A stretch of 64,000 nucleotides of DNA from Clostridium pasteurianum. Lineage in GTDB: Bacteria > Bacillota > Clostridia > Clostridiales > Clostridiaceae. The notes under the pieces are model-generated. The model saw nothing but the letters and a program-made list of their open reading frames with translations, was not told the DNA's origin and made no database searches. Positions 42,529 through 51,767 of this stretch are shown piece after piece. Every line of letters starts with the position of its first letter. The stretch's first letter is position 1. A program made the position numbers and the translations under genes. The stretch lies in assembly GCF_001705235.1 (NCBI RefSeq), contig NZ_MCGV01000001.1:1426001-1490000 (forward strand). Direction: 5' to 3'.

Positions 42529-43875
42529 TTAGCAATTTAATCTGAATATTCTATCAAGTTCATCTTTATCTTTAGATAAACCTTCTTTACAATTTAGTGA
42601 TATTAGCATATTCTCATTTTTTAAAGTCTTTTCTATGATAATATTGAAATCCCTAAATGATATTTTTTTAATAATAGAACAACATAAATCATATTCATGC
42701 TTAACAGAAATTAATGGCTCATTATATAAATAATTATTTATACATTCTTTAGTTATAATTTTATTACTAGCCACTTTATTATTACTATAATATTCTGTTA
42801 GCTCATATAAAAAATTTTCTTTATATTCTGTAAATTGTTTTTCTGAAATTCCATAAAGTTTTAGTTTTCTTATAATATTAAGTACATGCTTAGCTTTCTC
42901 AAGAATACCTTGTTTAACTTTTAATTCTAAAATATTAAAATTCAATTCACTTAACAACATTTCTGAAACAAATTTTAAATTACTAAAATCCACTTTGTTA
43001 TTTCTTAATGCTTCTTCAATATATTCTTCAATCAATATCAAAGCAAAATAATTTATTATTTTTAACTTTAAATCTTCCATGGATTTATAATTCAAGTTTG
43101 GTTTTAAATAATATAACTGCATTTCATCATAATTAATATTATCAACAATGTTCAGTAATACTTTTTTTGAACTTATACTGTGCTTAACTGTTGGTTTTAA
43201 ATAATTTAAATCACATCCTTCAATAGTTAAAAATATTTTCTCTAATAATTTTTTAACTTTGTATTTTTCAATTGAACCTACTATGAAAACAGCACTATTT
43301 TCTGGCTTGTACAAATTATTATGAAACCTTTGTACTTCTTCAAAACTCAAATTAAGAATGCATTCTAAATTTCCTAAAGGCAGTTTATCTTTTATATCTT
43401 CAACTCTAATTAGTTCAGGTAAAATAGCTTGCTGTAATTTAATTTTTGATGTTTTGCTTTCATTAATTATTTCCATTTTCAATTCTTCTTTTATTGAATT
43501 CATGCTTGTCCTCACAATATTACGTCCATTTAATATGTTCTTAAAATTATTTAAAACATCTTCAATTGCATCCACTTCACAATTCAAAAAATAAACTGTT
43601 TCTTCAAAATCAGTATAACCTAACATTAAATTATTTTTATTTGATTTATTTTTAAATGCAAAATCACTATTATAAATACACATATGTTCAACAAAATGAG
43701 CTATTCCATTTTTGCTGCTCTTTTCCATTAAGGATCCTACTTTAACCACTAACGATACTCTTACTAATTTTTCTTTAACATCATTATTATATATATAATA
43801 TTTAATACCATTTCTCAAAGTTCCTGATTCTAATTGATCTACTTTATTATAATTTAAATCATTATTTAATCTCAT
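42529..43875 (-). CDS. M16 family zinc peptidase
   Basis: 448 residues with the inverted zinc motif H60-F-V-E-H64 and a downstream Glu region (MNSIKEELKMEIINE). N-terminal start LRNGIKYYIYNNDVKEKL and two repeated alpha-beta halves are typical of pitrilysin-type peptidases. It lies between the maturase (11 bases upstream) and precursor 1. It is likely to cut the leader from the modified peptide, since the exporter lacks a peptidase domain. Immunity by degradation is an alternative. Confidence 0.8.
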   Translation of the reverse strand: MRLNNDLNYNKVDQLESGTLRNGIKYYIYNNDVKEKLVRVSLVVKVGSLMEKSSKNGIAHFVEHMCIYNSDFAFKNKSNKNNLMLGYTDFEETVYFLNCEVDAIEDVLNNFKNILNGRNIVRTSMNSIKEELKMEIINESKTSKIKLQQAILPELIRVEDIKDKLPLGNLECILNLSFEEVQRFHNNLYKPENSAVFIVGSIEKYKVKKLLEKIFLTIEGCDLNYLKPTVKHSISSKKVLLNIVDNINYDEMQLYYLKPNLNYKSMEDLKLKIINYFALILIEEYIEEALRNNKVDFSNLKFVSEMLLSELNFNILELKVKQGILEKAKHVLNIIRKLKLYGISEKQFTEYKENFLYELTEYYSNNKVASNKIITKECINNYLYNEPLISVKHEYDLCCSIIKKISFRDFNIIIEKTLKNENMLISLNCKEGLSKDKDELDRIFRLNC

Positions 43876-43886
43876 AATAATAATTA

Positions 43887-45455
43887 CTACTCCACTTTAA
43901 TTTTATTTAAATATTCTAATTCCTTGGGGTTAATTTCTAAACATTTATGATATAATATCAAATATTTTTCCATATTCTCTCTAACAAAGTTACAATAGTA
44001 TCTTTTCTTCCTCATATTAACTTTTTGATCCTTAAAACTCATAGCATAACATATTTGGCACAGTCTAGATGCCCAACAATTTTTACAATCATTTATCGAT
44101 TTATTTGCATAATCTTCCACTAATAACTCTTTTATTTTTTTCTTATTTATTCCATCATATACATTCCCTATTACTGGTGACCCGTCAATCCTCTCACACA
44201 CTAAAAAATCCCCATTTGTGGAAACATATATCTTTCTTCCACCAGGAATACAACATGCATTTAAATTATTATCCTTAATATGCTTTATCAATATTGGTCT
44301 ATTATGAATTCTTATGAATGGTGATTCAACAGCTCCTCTTAAGAAAAACTCCTTATCTTCTGAATTTTTCACTTTATTTAAATACGTTTCTGCTGACCAA
44401 ATCCTCAAATAGTCAGTAACGCCTCCAGTTTTTTCAATCATTTTCTCAACTTCATCATAATTAACATCACTTACAGTTGGGTATGTTACATTTTTATTGA
44501 TTTTTTCAGGCAACCAATCCAAACTTTTAAAAAAGTTATCTATTTTTTTAATTTTCTCAAATGAAAATGGCCTATTAAAAACCATGCTTAACGTTAATCT
44601 ATTTTCTGTATCCTCACCAAACGCATCTACTACATACCTTAAACCTCTTATTGCTCTCTCAAAGCTTCCCTTACCATTAATATCTCTTCTTGAACTATCA
44701 TGAATTTCTTGAGGTCCATCTATACTAGCAGTTAAACTAAATCCTTTTACAGATGCTATATATTCAGCTATTTCTTTTGTCATTAATGTTAAATTGCTTG
44801 TAACTGAAAAGGTAACTTCTTTATCTGTAATTGTTTTTCTTGCATAATCTACACACTTTTTCAGCAAATCAAATTTTATAAGTGCTTCTCCTCCATAGAA
44901 CGTTACAGCAACACCTTTTTCTTTATCTCCATGTAAATTAATATAATCAATTGCCCTCTTAGCAACATCTTCCGTCATGTCGTTTTCGTTAAAATTTCTT
45001 CTTTCTGTATAATCATTAGAATAAATACAATACGAACATCTTAAATTGCACTTACCTGTTAACTCTAATACAATTTGTCTTACCTTATTATCTAACTCAT
45101 CATCTAATTCTTCAAAATGACCTGGTGACACAAACTTAAATTCATTACCGCCTTTTAAAATATCTTCTTGTTCTATAGAATCCTTTATATTTGCCATTGC
45201 CTCAAAATATTCTTCTTCGTTAATTTCATTCTTTAAATTTGCTATTTCATCTATTTTCCCTGTTATGATTTTTTTCAAAATTTTATATTCAAGTTCGCTG
45301 CAATTTAAAACTTTACTAGTTCCAGTATCATAAATATAACAAAGTGAATCTGTTTTAAAAAGCTTGGCTAATACTCTTGGACTATTCGTATTTTTTTTAA
45401 AATATTCAATATACTCATCCTCTTTGCTGAGTGAACATTCCATCTTCATTTCCAA
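43887..45455 (-). CDS. radical SAM/SPASM peptide maturase (CcpM-like)
   Basis: 522 residues from TTG eight bases after GGAGG. An N-terminal region of about 110 residues may bind the leader. The radical SAM motif is C136-NLR-C140-SY-C143, followed by FYGGEALIKF and SLTASIDGPQEIHD. The C-terminal SPASM region has CCIPGGRKIYVSTNGDFLVC, then CKNCW, CQICYAMS and a last Cys in YYCNF, enough for two auxiliary clusters. It would form thioether links in the Cys-rich precursors. It resembles maturases of clostridial Cys-rich peptides; precise subfamily is from memory. Confidence 0.85.
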   Translation of the reverse strand: MEMKMECSLSKEDEYIEYFKKNTNSPRVLAKLFKTDSLCYIYDTGTSKVLNCSELEYKILKKIITGKIDEIANLKNEINEEEYFEAMANIKDSIEQEDILKGGNEFKFVSPGHFEELDDELDNKVRQIVLELTGKCNLRCSYCIYSNDYTERRNFNENDMTEDVAKRAIDYINLHGDKEKGVAVTFYGGEALIKFDLLKKCVDYARKTITDKEVTFSVTSNLTLMTKEIAEYIASVKGFSLTASIDGPQEIHDSSRRDINGKGSFERAIRGLRYVVDAFGEDTENRLTLSMVFNRPFSFEKIKKIDNFFKSLDWLPEKINKNVTYPTVSDVNYDEVEKMIEKTGGVTDYLRIWSAETYLNKVKNSEDKEFFLRGAVESPFIRIHNRPILIKHIKDNNLNACCIPGGRKIYVSTNGDFLVCERIDGSPVIGNVYDGINKKKIKELLVEDYANKSINDCKNCWASRLCQICYAMSFKDQKVNMRKKRYYCNFVRENMEKYLILYHKCLEINPKELEYLNKIKVE

Positions 45456-45619
45456 ATTTCATTCCTCCTTGAAGTTTCTTTATACTTTTTATTTTTAATT
45501 ACTTTACAAAATTATTTCCGCCTATTTATTCAATTAAATGCTTAATATGGTTTTTACTGGGTTAACCCTTTACTAATATAATAGTATTAGACAATATTTA
45601 TTTCAATAGGTTTTCCTTA

Positions 45620-45720
45620 ATATTACGCTTATTTGACCTATAAATACCTTTTTTGTATTATATTACTTATAAGTAAACTTTTATGCTATTTAAGTAAAAT
45701 TAAGGTATAAATAAGTAAAA
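45620..45720 (-). promoter_or_regulatory. probable LytTR operator array and promoter of the peptide operon
   Basis: TAAGTAAA (plus strand) recurs at 45670, 45691 and 45712, exactly 21 bases apart. That is the spacing of LytTR-type sites (9-bp repeats with 12-bp gaps). On the minus strand a TAATAT -10 lies at 45620-45625 with a poor -35, as expected of an activated promoter. A LytTR regulator gene lies 650 bases upstream. Confidence 0.55.
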
Positions 45721-46371
45721 ATAAATTATCATTGTTAAAAATAACACATTACTAAATAATTTTGGATTCATAACATATCAGGGCAGAAATCGAAAATAAG
45801 TTTTAGTATTGATGACCCTAAACAATTTAATAGTAACTTTATAAAGCGGATAAATAATCTAATTATTGGGTACGTCTTAAAATTTGTATAAAACTACAAA
45901 TCTCGGTATCAGATCATTCTACTTTTGCAAGATTTCGCAGTCTTCACCTTGCACCATGTGCAAAAACAATCATAGCTCCAATTTCAAATTTTTTTTATGA
46001 AATTGGAGAAGTACTGTGAAATGATATATTTATCTATGGTACAAAATAAAAGCATATGATAATAAATAGGATAGTAAATATACTACAATCAGTAAATCAT
46101 GGCATTAGCATTAGACAAATCTACGTGTTTTAAATATACTGAGGCATTAAGAATATTAATTTACATCACAAATAATATAAGGGGCTTTACCCGTCAACTT
46201 ATTACAAGTAAACTACTCTGTACAAAGGATAATTAGGTTTATTATGAATTATTTTTTACAACTATTGACAATTTTTAGAATAGTATTGTATTATATATGT
46301 CTATATAGTATATTTAATAAAATAATCAACTTATTTAATCTAAACTAAGTACACATGATTTTAATTATTAA
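45721..46371. other. gene-free stretch between the maturase promoter and the LytTR gene
   Basis: No credible gene on either strand. It contains an 11-bp inverted repeat, CTCCAATTTCA / TGAAATTGGAG (45976-46008), and a plus-strand promoter-like pair TTGACA (46265) and TATTAT (46289), 18 bases apart, that points into the 3' end of the LytTR gene. A peptide or RNA product cannot be excluded. Confidence 0.4.
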
Positions 46372-47118
46372 TTAATTGCACTCACTATTTCGTATAGTAC
46401 TTAATAAGTCTTTCATATATCTCCTTGAAACATAGCACCTCTCCCCATTTACCATATTTATTATAAATTTATTTTTATCGATTGATTTTATATTTCTTAT
46501 ATTTACAATATATGATCTATGTACCCTATAAAAATATATCGGTATTAATTTTTCTATCTCTCTTAATGATGAGTAAAATTCAATCTCTCCATCAAAAGTA
46601 TGAATTTTAATCCTGTGATTCTTATTTGTTTCAAAAAATAGGATTTTATTAAAATTTAATTTAACAACTTTGCTTCCAACATCTACGAAAGCATACTTTT
46701 TTTTAGTATTTTCACTATTTTTATAATTATTATATGCCTCTAATAAACATTCACAAATTTTAGGTTCTAAATTTTTAGCATCAAACTTAAATATATAATC
46801 CATTGCTCTTACCTTATATTTAAAAGTTAACATAACTAGTTCTGCATGAGCTGTAACAAATACAATATATCCACTAGTATCATATTTTCTGATAATACGA
46901 GCAAGCTGAATTCCATTAAGTTCACTATTTAATTCAACATCTAAAAAATATATAGAATTTTTATTTTCTATTCTTGATACATACTCAATTATGCGTTTAG
47001 GATCAAATGTGCTACATGTAATATTTATATCTAAATTAAATCTATTTATTTCTTCCTTAATGATATTCTCAATCTTAGTTTTTTGAATATAATTGTCTTC
47101 ACAAATTATAACATCCAT
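46372..47118 (-). CDS. LytTR-type response regulator (AgrA-like)
   Basis: 248 residues from MDVIICEDNYIQK, with GAGGGTG upstream. The receiver has IICEDN, phospho-acceptor region YFLDVELNSELNG and IVFVTAHAEL. The LytTR domain (about 150-245) has ILFFETNKNHRIKIHTFDGE and FYRVHRSYIVNIRNIKSID, the typical DNA-binding part. No cognate kinase or agrBD genes adjoin it. Phased repeats before the maturase operon suggest it activates peptide production. Confidence 0.85.
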   Translation of the reverse strand: MDVIICEDNYIQKTKIENIIKEEINRFNLDINITCSTFDPKRIIEYVSRIENKNSIYFLDVELNSELNGIQLARIIRKYDTSGYIVFVTAHAELVMLTFKYKVRAMDYIFKFDAKNLEPKICECLLEAYNNYKNSENTKKKYAFVDVGSKVVKLNFNKILFFETNKNHRIKIHTFDGEIEFYSSLREIEKLIPIYFYRVHRSYIVNIRNIKSIDKNKFIINMVNGERCYVSRRYMKDLLSTIRNSECN

Positions 47119-47272
47119 AAACACCCTCACCAACCTTAATTTATTATTAATTTTTTGCACTTATTATACCATTTATTTTACAATTATTCAATTTTTGCCT
47201 ATATATGCTAATATATTATATTTTAAATTTATTCTATCGTTTTTCAAAACCATAAGTTTCCTAAGATCATAA

Positions 47273-47319
47273 AAAGAATGTAGTTTTTAATATATACCAT
47301 ACCAAAAACTACATTCTTT
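47273..47319 (-). terminator. terminator after the NdpA-like gene
   Basis: AAAGAATGTAGTTTTT pairs with AAAAACTACATTCTTT (16 bp) across a 15-base loop, with Ts on both sides. The remaining stretch 47320-47446 shows nothing further. Confidence 0.75.
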
Positions 47320-47446
47320 CTTTTATTAGCAACTTATAATAATTATAAATACTTGAATTATCAAACTCTTTTTAAATCACACTAACTCCTTATGTAAAAC
47401 ACCATATAATAAATCAAATTTGCGCATAAAATTCTAAATGCACCCT

Positions 47447-48487
47447 CTACTTCTCCACATAGTTTTTTACTTGCTTTATAATCATGTTTATTGTGCCATC
47501 ACCATTTCTTTTGACTTCAAATCTCGATGAATCATTATAGGTTTCTTCATTTATGTACAAATCTATGTCCCTATCAATTTTTAGCCTTGTTCTTTTCATT
47601 TTGTTTTCTACCCAATGTTTATCTAATTCTATTTTATCGTCATTTACTCCCTGCTTTTTAATAAATGTAACAAAATCATCTTTAGCTTCTTGGTTCTCTC
47701 CAAAAATTTCATTAGATACTTCATTTATATCAATAGCATCGTCTTCCTTAAGTTTCTTTTTAATGGTTCTTCTAACTGTTTCAGCTTCATCAGCATTATC
47801 CTTAAAATTCTTCTGAGTCCACTTTTCAGCAGACTTAACAAACTTTTTAGTTAAATCTCTTTCATTGTCTATTATCCTGCATCCAATATATTTATCCATA
47901 AAATAATTAGCTACATATTCGTCTTCTTCTTTTTTACTGTTTCTTTTATCTATTATCATCAAATCAAAATTATTATCTTTACTAATTGGTTTTATAAAAA
48001 CACACTTTTGTATCTTTTGTCCGCTTGCAGGCAGACCTACAAACTGAGGTATTATATTTATTTCAACTTTGTCATCTATAACATCAACATTATGAGTATA
48101 ATTTTTCACATAATCCATCTTTAGAACAGCTAACATTTTACCATATTCTGTGGATATAGATACTGTTAAAAGATCACAGGAAGGTATACTCCCATTTAAT
48201 TTCATAATGTCAAAAAGTTTTACTGCTAGATCCTTTGACACACTTACTATATCATTTCTCCCATTTAAACAATCATCAGCTAATTTTTTTATGACATTTT
48301 CTTCAGAATTAAAAACAGCATATTTAAGTTCTTCATCCTTCAAGCATTTCTGTATGTGCTTCAGTATATATTCATAAGTTTCATCATTAAGTTCCATTTT
48401 AGTTTCATTAAAGACGACCTCATCTGAACTATTATCTAGTATATGGATAACAGCTTCATTTATAGTCACTTCATTTACATATTCCAA
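47447..48487 (-). CDS. nucleoid-associated protein, NdpA/YejK family
   Basis: 346 residues read from TTG with GGTGAGA upstream. N-terminal INEAVIHILDNSSDEVVFNE and central domain AVLKMDYVKNYTHNVDVIDD followed by IIPQFVGLPASGQKIQKCVF are typical of the 37-kD nucleoid-associated protein family. Charged, cytoplasmic and helical in the C-terminal half. It is a single gene with its own terminator. Its role in Clostridium is unclear. Confidence 0.75.
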   Translation of the reverse strand: MEYVNEVTINEAVIHILDNSSDEVVFNETKMELNDETYEYILKHIQKCLKDEELKYAVFNSEENVIKKLADDCLNGRNDIVSVSKDLAVKLFDIMKLNGSIPSCDLLTVSISTEYGKMLAVLKMDYVKNYTHNVDVIDDKVEINIIPQFVGLPASGQKIQKCVFIKPISKDNNFDLMIIDKRNSKKEEDEYVANYFMDKYIGCRIIDNERDLTKKFVKSAEKWTQKNFKDNADEAETVRRTIKKKLKEDDAIDINEVSNEIFGENQEAKDDFVTFIKKQGVNDDKIELDKHWVENKMKRTRLKIDRDIDLYINEETYNDSSRFEVKRNGDGTINMIIKQVKNYVEK

Positions 48488-48667
48488 TTATTCTCACCAC
48501 TTTAATAATTAATTATATCTTATAATTTAAGCATCATAATTTATAATGCCTTTTGAATTAATATTATAACATACTGTTAAATTCTTTAAAATTACCAATA
48601 TTAAAATCCTATATTATGATATAATACATAATATATAATAAACCACTTTATTTATGGGGTGAAAACA

Positions 48668-49213
48668 TTGAAAGAAGCTGAAACAAGAATTATAAATATA
48701 GACGTAACTAAAGTACGAACTATATTAAAAAATTCAAATATAATAAATGTAAAAAAAGAAAACCAGACAAATGAAATATATGACTTTCCTGACGGAAAAC
48801 TTTTAAACGAAAAAGGTTATGCAAGAATAAGAACTGTTGAAAATATGCTCGACAATTCTATGCATTACTATATGACTGTTAAGAAAATGTTAAGCCAAGA
48901 AAAATTTAAAGTAATGGAAGAACATGAAATAGAAATAAGTAGTCCTTCAAAAGGATCCGAAATTTTCGAAGCTTTAGGACTTATAAAAAATCAAACTATA
49001 AAAAAATATAGGGAAAGTTATGAGTATAAACATTCACTCATAGAAATAGATATAAATGATAAATCCTTCTGTCCTTTTCCATACATAGAAATAGAAACTG
49101 CTTTCGAAAATGAACTAGAAGAAATAGTTAAACTTTTAGGCTATTCAATGAAAGATACAACTTCTAAAACAATATATGAAATACTTGGTGAAAAAGGAGC
49201 TCGCGGTTTATAA
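48668..49213 (+). CDS. CYTH-domain protein
   Basis: 181 residues from TTG six bases after GGGGTG. The CYTH signature E-x-E is AETRIINID near the N-terminus rather than classical ExExK, with GYARIRT, YYMTVKK, EEHEIEI and LIEIDIND strands forming the tunnel. Members are triphosphatases or class IV cyclases acting on triphosphates. The stop overlaps the start of the next gene (TAATG), so the pair is coupled. Confidence 0.75.
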   Translation: MKEAETRIINIDVTKVRTILKNSNIINVKKENQTNEIYDFPDGKLLNEKGYARIRTVENMLDNSMHYYMTVKKMLSQEKFKVMEEHEIEISSPSKGSEIFEALGLIKNQTIKKYRESYEYKHSLIEIDINDKSFCPFPYIEIETAFENELEEIVKLLGYSMKDTTSKTIYEILGEKGARGL

Positions 49214-50064
49214 TGTTTGGATATGTCCTTCCTTTAAAAGGAGAACTAAAAATAAAAGACTACGAAAAATTTAAATCATACTACTGTGGTCTATGCTTAT
49301 CCATAAAAAATAATTATGGAAATTTACCTAGGCTTGTATTAAATTACGATATGACTTTTTTGGCTGTTCTTTTGGACTCACTTGAGGATAAAAAATGCAG
49401 TTTTTTAACGGGAAGATGCATTGCACATCCCGTTAAAAAGAAATACTTTATAGTAAGTAACAAAGCAGTTGATTATGCTGCCTTTTGTAATATATGCTTA
49501 GTTTATTATAAACTAGTAGATGATGCTTATGATGATAAAAATTTAATGAGCAAATTAAAATCTATTCTTCTTAAAGTGTACTTTAAAAAATTTCCCGGTG
49601 AATTTAAAAATTATGGTAATTATATTAAAAAGAGGCTTTCGGAACTAAATCACCTTGAAAAAAGCAGTAAACCCTTAAATATTGATGAAATTTCTCATCC
49701 CTTTTCAGATTTAACAGGATTTATAATTTCTTCTTATGCAGATAATAAATCTTATAGGGACATATTATATCAATTAGGGTATAATTTAGGGAAGTGGATA
49801 TACATAATAGATGCTTTTGATGATCTTAAAGATGATATGAACTCGAAAAAATTTAATGCTATAAATAAAACTATGAATAAAAATAATGAACCTTTTGAAG
49901 ATTTAGTAAAGGATATATCTCCTAAAATATCTTTTATATTATCAATGTGCGGTCAAAATTGTCTTAACAACTTAAATAAGCTTCCACTCAAAACAAATCA
50001 GGATATACTTTTCAATATTCTTCAATATGGTTTGCTGGATAAAATGAAAAATCTTAATTTATAA
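49213..50064 (+). CDS. DUF5685 family protein
   Basis: 283 residues. N-terminal MFGYVLPLKGELKIKDYEKF followed by YYCGLCLSIKNNYG, and later IIDAFDDLKDDMNSKKFNAI, an acidic helix pair recalling isoprenoid-synthase-type all-alpha proteins. There are conserved Cys in CGLC, GRC and CNIC. Function unknown. It lies between CYTH and DnaJ-domain genes in one operon. Confidence 0.7.
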   Translation: MFGYVLPLKGELKIKDYEKFKSYYCGLCLSIKNNYGNLPRLVLNYDMTFLAVLLDSLEDKKCSFLTGRCIAHPVKKKYFIVSNKAVDYAAFCNICLVYYKLVDDAYDDKNLMSKLKSILLKVYFKKFPGEFKNYGNYIKKRLSELNHLEKSSKPLNIDEISHPFSDLTGFIISSYADNKSYRDILYQLGYNLGKWIYIIDAFDDLKDDMNSKKFNAINKTMNKNNEPFEDLVKDISPKISFILSMCGQNCLNNLNKLPLKTNQDILFNILQYGLLDKMKNLNL

Positions 50065-50091
50065 TGCAATTGTGCTTAAGGAGTGATAATA

Positions 50092-50685
50092 ATGGATAAT
50101 CCATACAAAGTACTTGGTGTAAATGAAAATGCATCACAAGATGAGATAAAAAGAGCCTACAGGGAACTTGTTAAAAAATACCATCCAGATAAATATGTAA
50201 ATAATCCTTTAAAAAATCTAGCAGAAGAAAAAATGCGAGAAATAAATGAAGCCTATGATTATTTAACAAAAAATTCTCAAAATAGCACATATTCAAATAG
50301 TGGAAGTAGTTATGCTAATAATAACAGCAGTGCAGATTATTACTCTATAAGAAATGACTTAAATCGCGGTGATGTAAGTTCAGCTGAAAGAAAATTAAAT
50401 AGCATAAACAGTCAGGATGCAGAATGGTTTTTTCTAATGGGAAATGTTTATGCTAGAAAAGGCTGGTACGATAATGCCTTAAATTACATACAAAAAGCAT
50501 GTAATATGAATCCAGGAAATCGTGAGTATATGGCTGCACTTCAAAATTTACAAATGATGAATAACTCTTATAGAAGACCTTATAATATGCGTGGCTATTC
50601 CGATAGAGATTCCTCATTTTGTGACTTGTGTGTAAGTTTATGGTGCGCTGATACATTATGTAACTGTATGGGTGGAGGATGTTAA
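50092..50685 (+). CDS. J-domain protein with TPR-like and Cys-rich tail
   Basis: 197 residues from [16 protein letters not shown], with AAGGAG upstream. J domain at 1-65 with HPD in [12 protein letters not shown] Ser/Asn-rich linker, TPR-like helices ([20 protein letters not shown]), and a C-terminus with eight Cys or so ([15 protein letters not shown], then NCMGGGC). It would recruit DnaK to specific clients. The Cys-rich end may bind metal or sit at the membrane. Confidence 0.8.
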   Translation: MDNPYKVLGVNENASQDEIKRAYRELVKKYHPDKYVNNPLKNLAEEKMREINEAYDYLTKNSQNSTYSNSGSSYANNNSSADYYSIRNDLNRGDVSSAERKLNSINSQDAEWFFLMGNVYARKGWYDNALNYIQKACNMNPGNREYMAALQNLQMMNNSYRRPYNMRGYSDRDSSFCDLCVSLWCADTLCNCMGGGC

Positions 50686-50702
50686 TATAAGGAGGTGTAA
50701 TC

Positions 50703-51209
50703 TTGAGTAAAACTCAAAGCCTAACAAGAGGCAGCATATACACAGCTATATGCGTAATACTAATTTATTTATCTACAATTATACCTGCTAGCAAACTTTC
50801 ATTTTTAGCAGCAGCAGCACTCGTGATTCCTCTTTCTATACTTACAATTGGAATAAGGAATTCACTAATGGTTTACGCAGCTTCATCAGTCTTAAGTATA
50901 TTGCTTCTTGGTTTTAGAGAAAATGTATTAATTTATATTATACTCTTTGGAAATTTTGGTTTTGTAAAATTATATATAGAAAAATTAAGAAAGTTACCTG
51001 TAGAAATTTTCCTCAAATTAATTTATTTTAATGTGGATATTTTTATAATATATGCAGTGTATAAAACTCTGTTTTTAAGCGGCTCTCACTATGATCTTCC
51101 ATTATATATAATTCTTATAATCTTAGAATTTATTTTTTTAATTTATGACTATGCAGTCTCACTTTATGTAGTCTATATAAATAAACATATTATAAAAAAT
51201 TTAAAATAG
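50703..51209 (+). CDS. hypothetical membrane protein
   Basis: 168 residues with five or six hydrophobic segments across the whole length and few charged loops (LYIEKLRKLPVE). Starts at TTG/ATG-type position after AAGGAGGTG, 17 bases past the DnaJ-like gene, so it is the end of that operon. It has no catalytic motif. It resembles small YybS/DUF2232-type proteins only loosely. Confidence 0.6.
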   Translation: MSKTQSLTRGSIYTAICVILIYLSTIIPASKLSFLAAAALVIPLSILTIGIRNSLMVYAASSVLSILLLGFRENVLIYIILFGNFGFVKLYIEKLRKLPVEIFLKLIYFNVDIFIIYAVYKTLFLSGSHYDLPLYIILIILEFIFLIYDYAVSLYVVYINKHIIKNLK

Positions 51210-51212
51210 GCA

Positions 51213-51240
51213 TTGACATATTTTAAAAAATTGCTATAAT
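51213..51240 (+). promoter_or_regulatory. promoter of tRNA-Gln
   Basis: TTGACA (51213-51218) and TATAAT (51235-51240) with 16-base spacer, 37 bases before the tRNA. Confidence 0.75.
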
Positions 51241-51277
51241 ATTAATTGTTGCTGTTAACAGTATAGCAATTTAATAT

Positions 51278-51354
51278 TGCCCTATAGCCAAATTGGTAAG
51301 GCACCTGATTCTGGTTCAGGCATTGTGTAGGTTCGAGTCCTGCTAGGGCAGCCA
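51278..51354 (+). tRNA. tRNA-Gln (anticodon CTG)
   Basis: The acceptor TGCCCTA pairs with TAGGGCA; the anticodon arm is CCTGA-TTCTGGT-TCAGG; the T-loop is TTCGAGT; CCA is encoded. The anticodon CTG reads CAG codons. Confidence 0.93.
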
Positions 51355-51384
51355 AAAGCTTCAACGTAAATGTTGAAGCTTTTT
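51355..51384 (+). terminator. terminator after tRNA-Gln
   Basis: AAAGCTTCAAC pairs with GTTGAAGCT(TT), followed by a T-run. Confidence 0.8.
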
Positions 51385-51398
51385 ATTTATTTTAAAAC

Positions 51399-51427
51399 TT
51401 GACAATAATTTTTAATTAATCTATAAT
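51399..51427 (+). promoter_or_regulatory. promoter of the leuS T-box transcript
   Basis: TTGACA (51399-51404) and TATAAT (51422-51427), 17 bases apart, followed directly by the T-box leader. Confidence 0.8.
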
Positions 51428-51455
51428 ATTTTATAATTATATTTTAATAAATAAA

Positions 51456-51671
51456 AGCTTTGAACAAGAATATTAGCATTTCTTCTATTTTAAGAGAGCT
51501 GTTGTTTGGTGAAAAACAGCATAGAAAAGTGTGAACTCGCTTGGGAGCTTATTTGCAGAAAAGCAAATACGGTTAAAGCCGTTAATTTTCTAAGTGGGGT
51601 ATTTCCTAACTTGAGTGGTACCGCGGAAGTAATGCTTTCGTCTCAATATTAAGAGACGAAGGCTTTTTTTA
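51456..51671 (+). promoter_or_regulatory. T-box riboswitch, leucine-specific, for leuS
   Basis: The T-box core GAGTGGTACCGCGGAAGT is followed by terminator TTTCGTCTC / GAGACGAAGGC and seven Ts. The specifier loop reads GTGAACTCGC with Leu codon CTC at 51536-51538, matching the downstream leucyl-tRNA synthetase gene. Confidence 0.93.
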
Positions 51672-51767
51672 TTTTAAATGATTTTGTCAGAAATGTATCT
51701 AAATCTTAAAATGGGCTTAATGCCCTGTAAAATTTCTAGTTATATTATTTTATAGGAGGTTTATTAA

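Noticed and set aside
45456-46371. agrB/agrD-type signal genes next to the LytTR regulator
   Set aside because: No open frame with membrane segments or a small precursor with a ribosome binding site was found.
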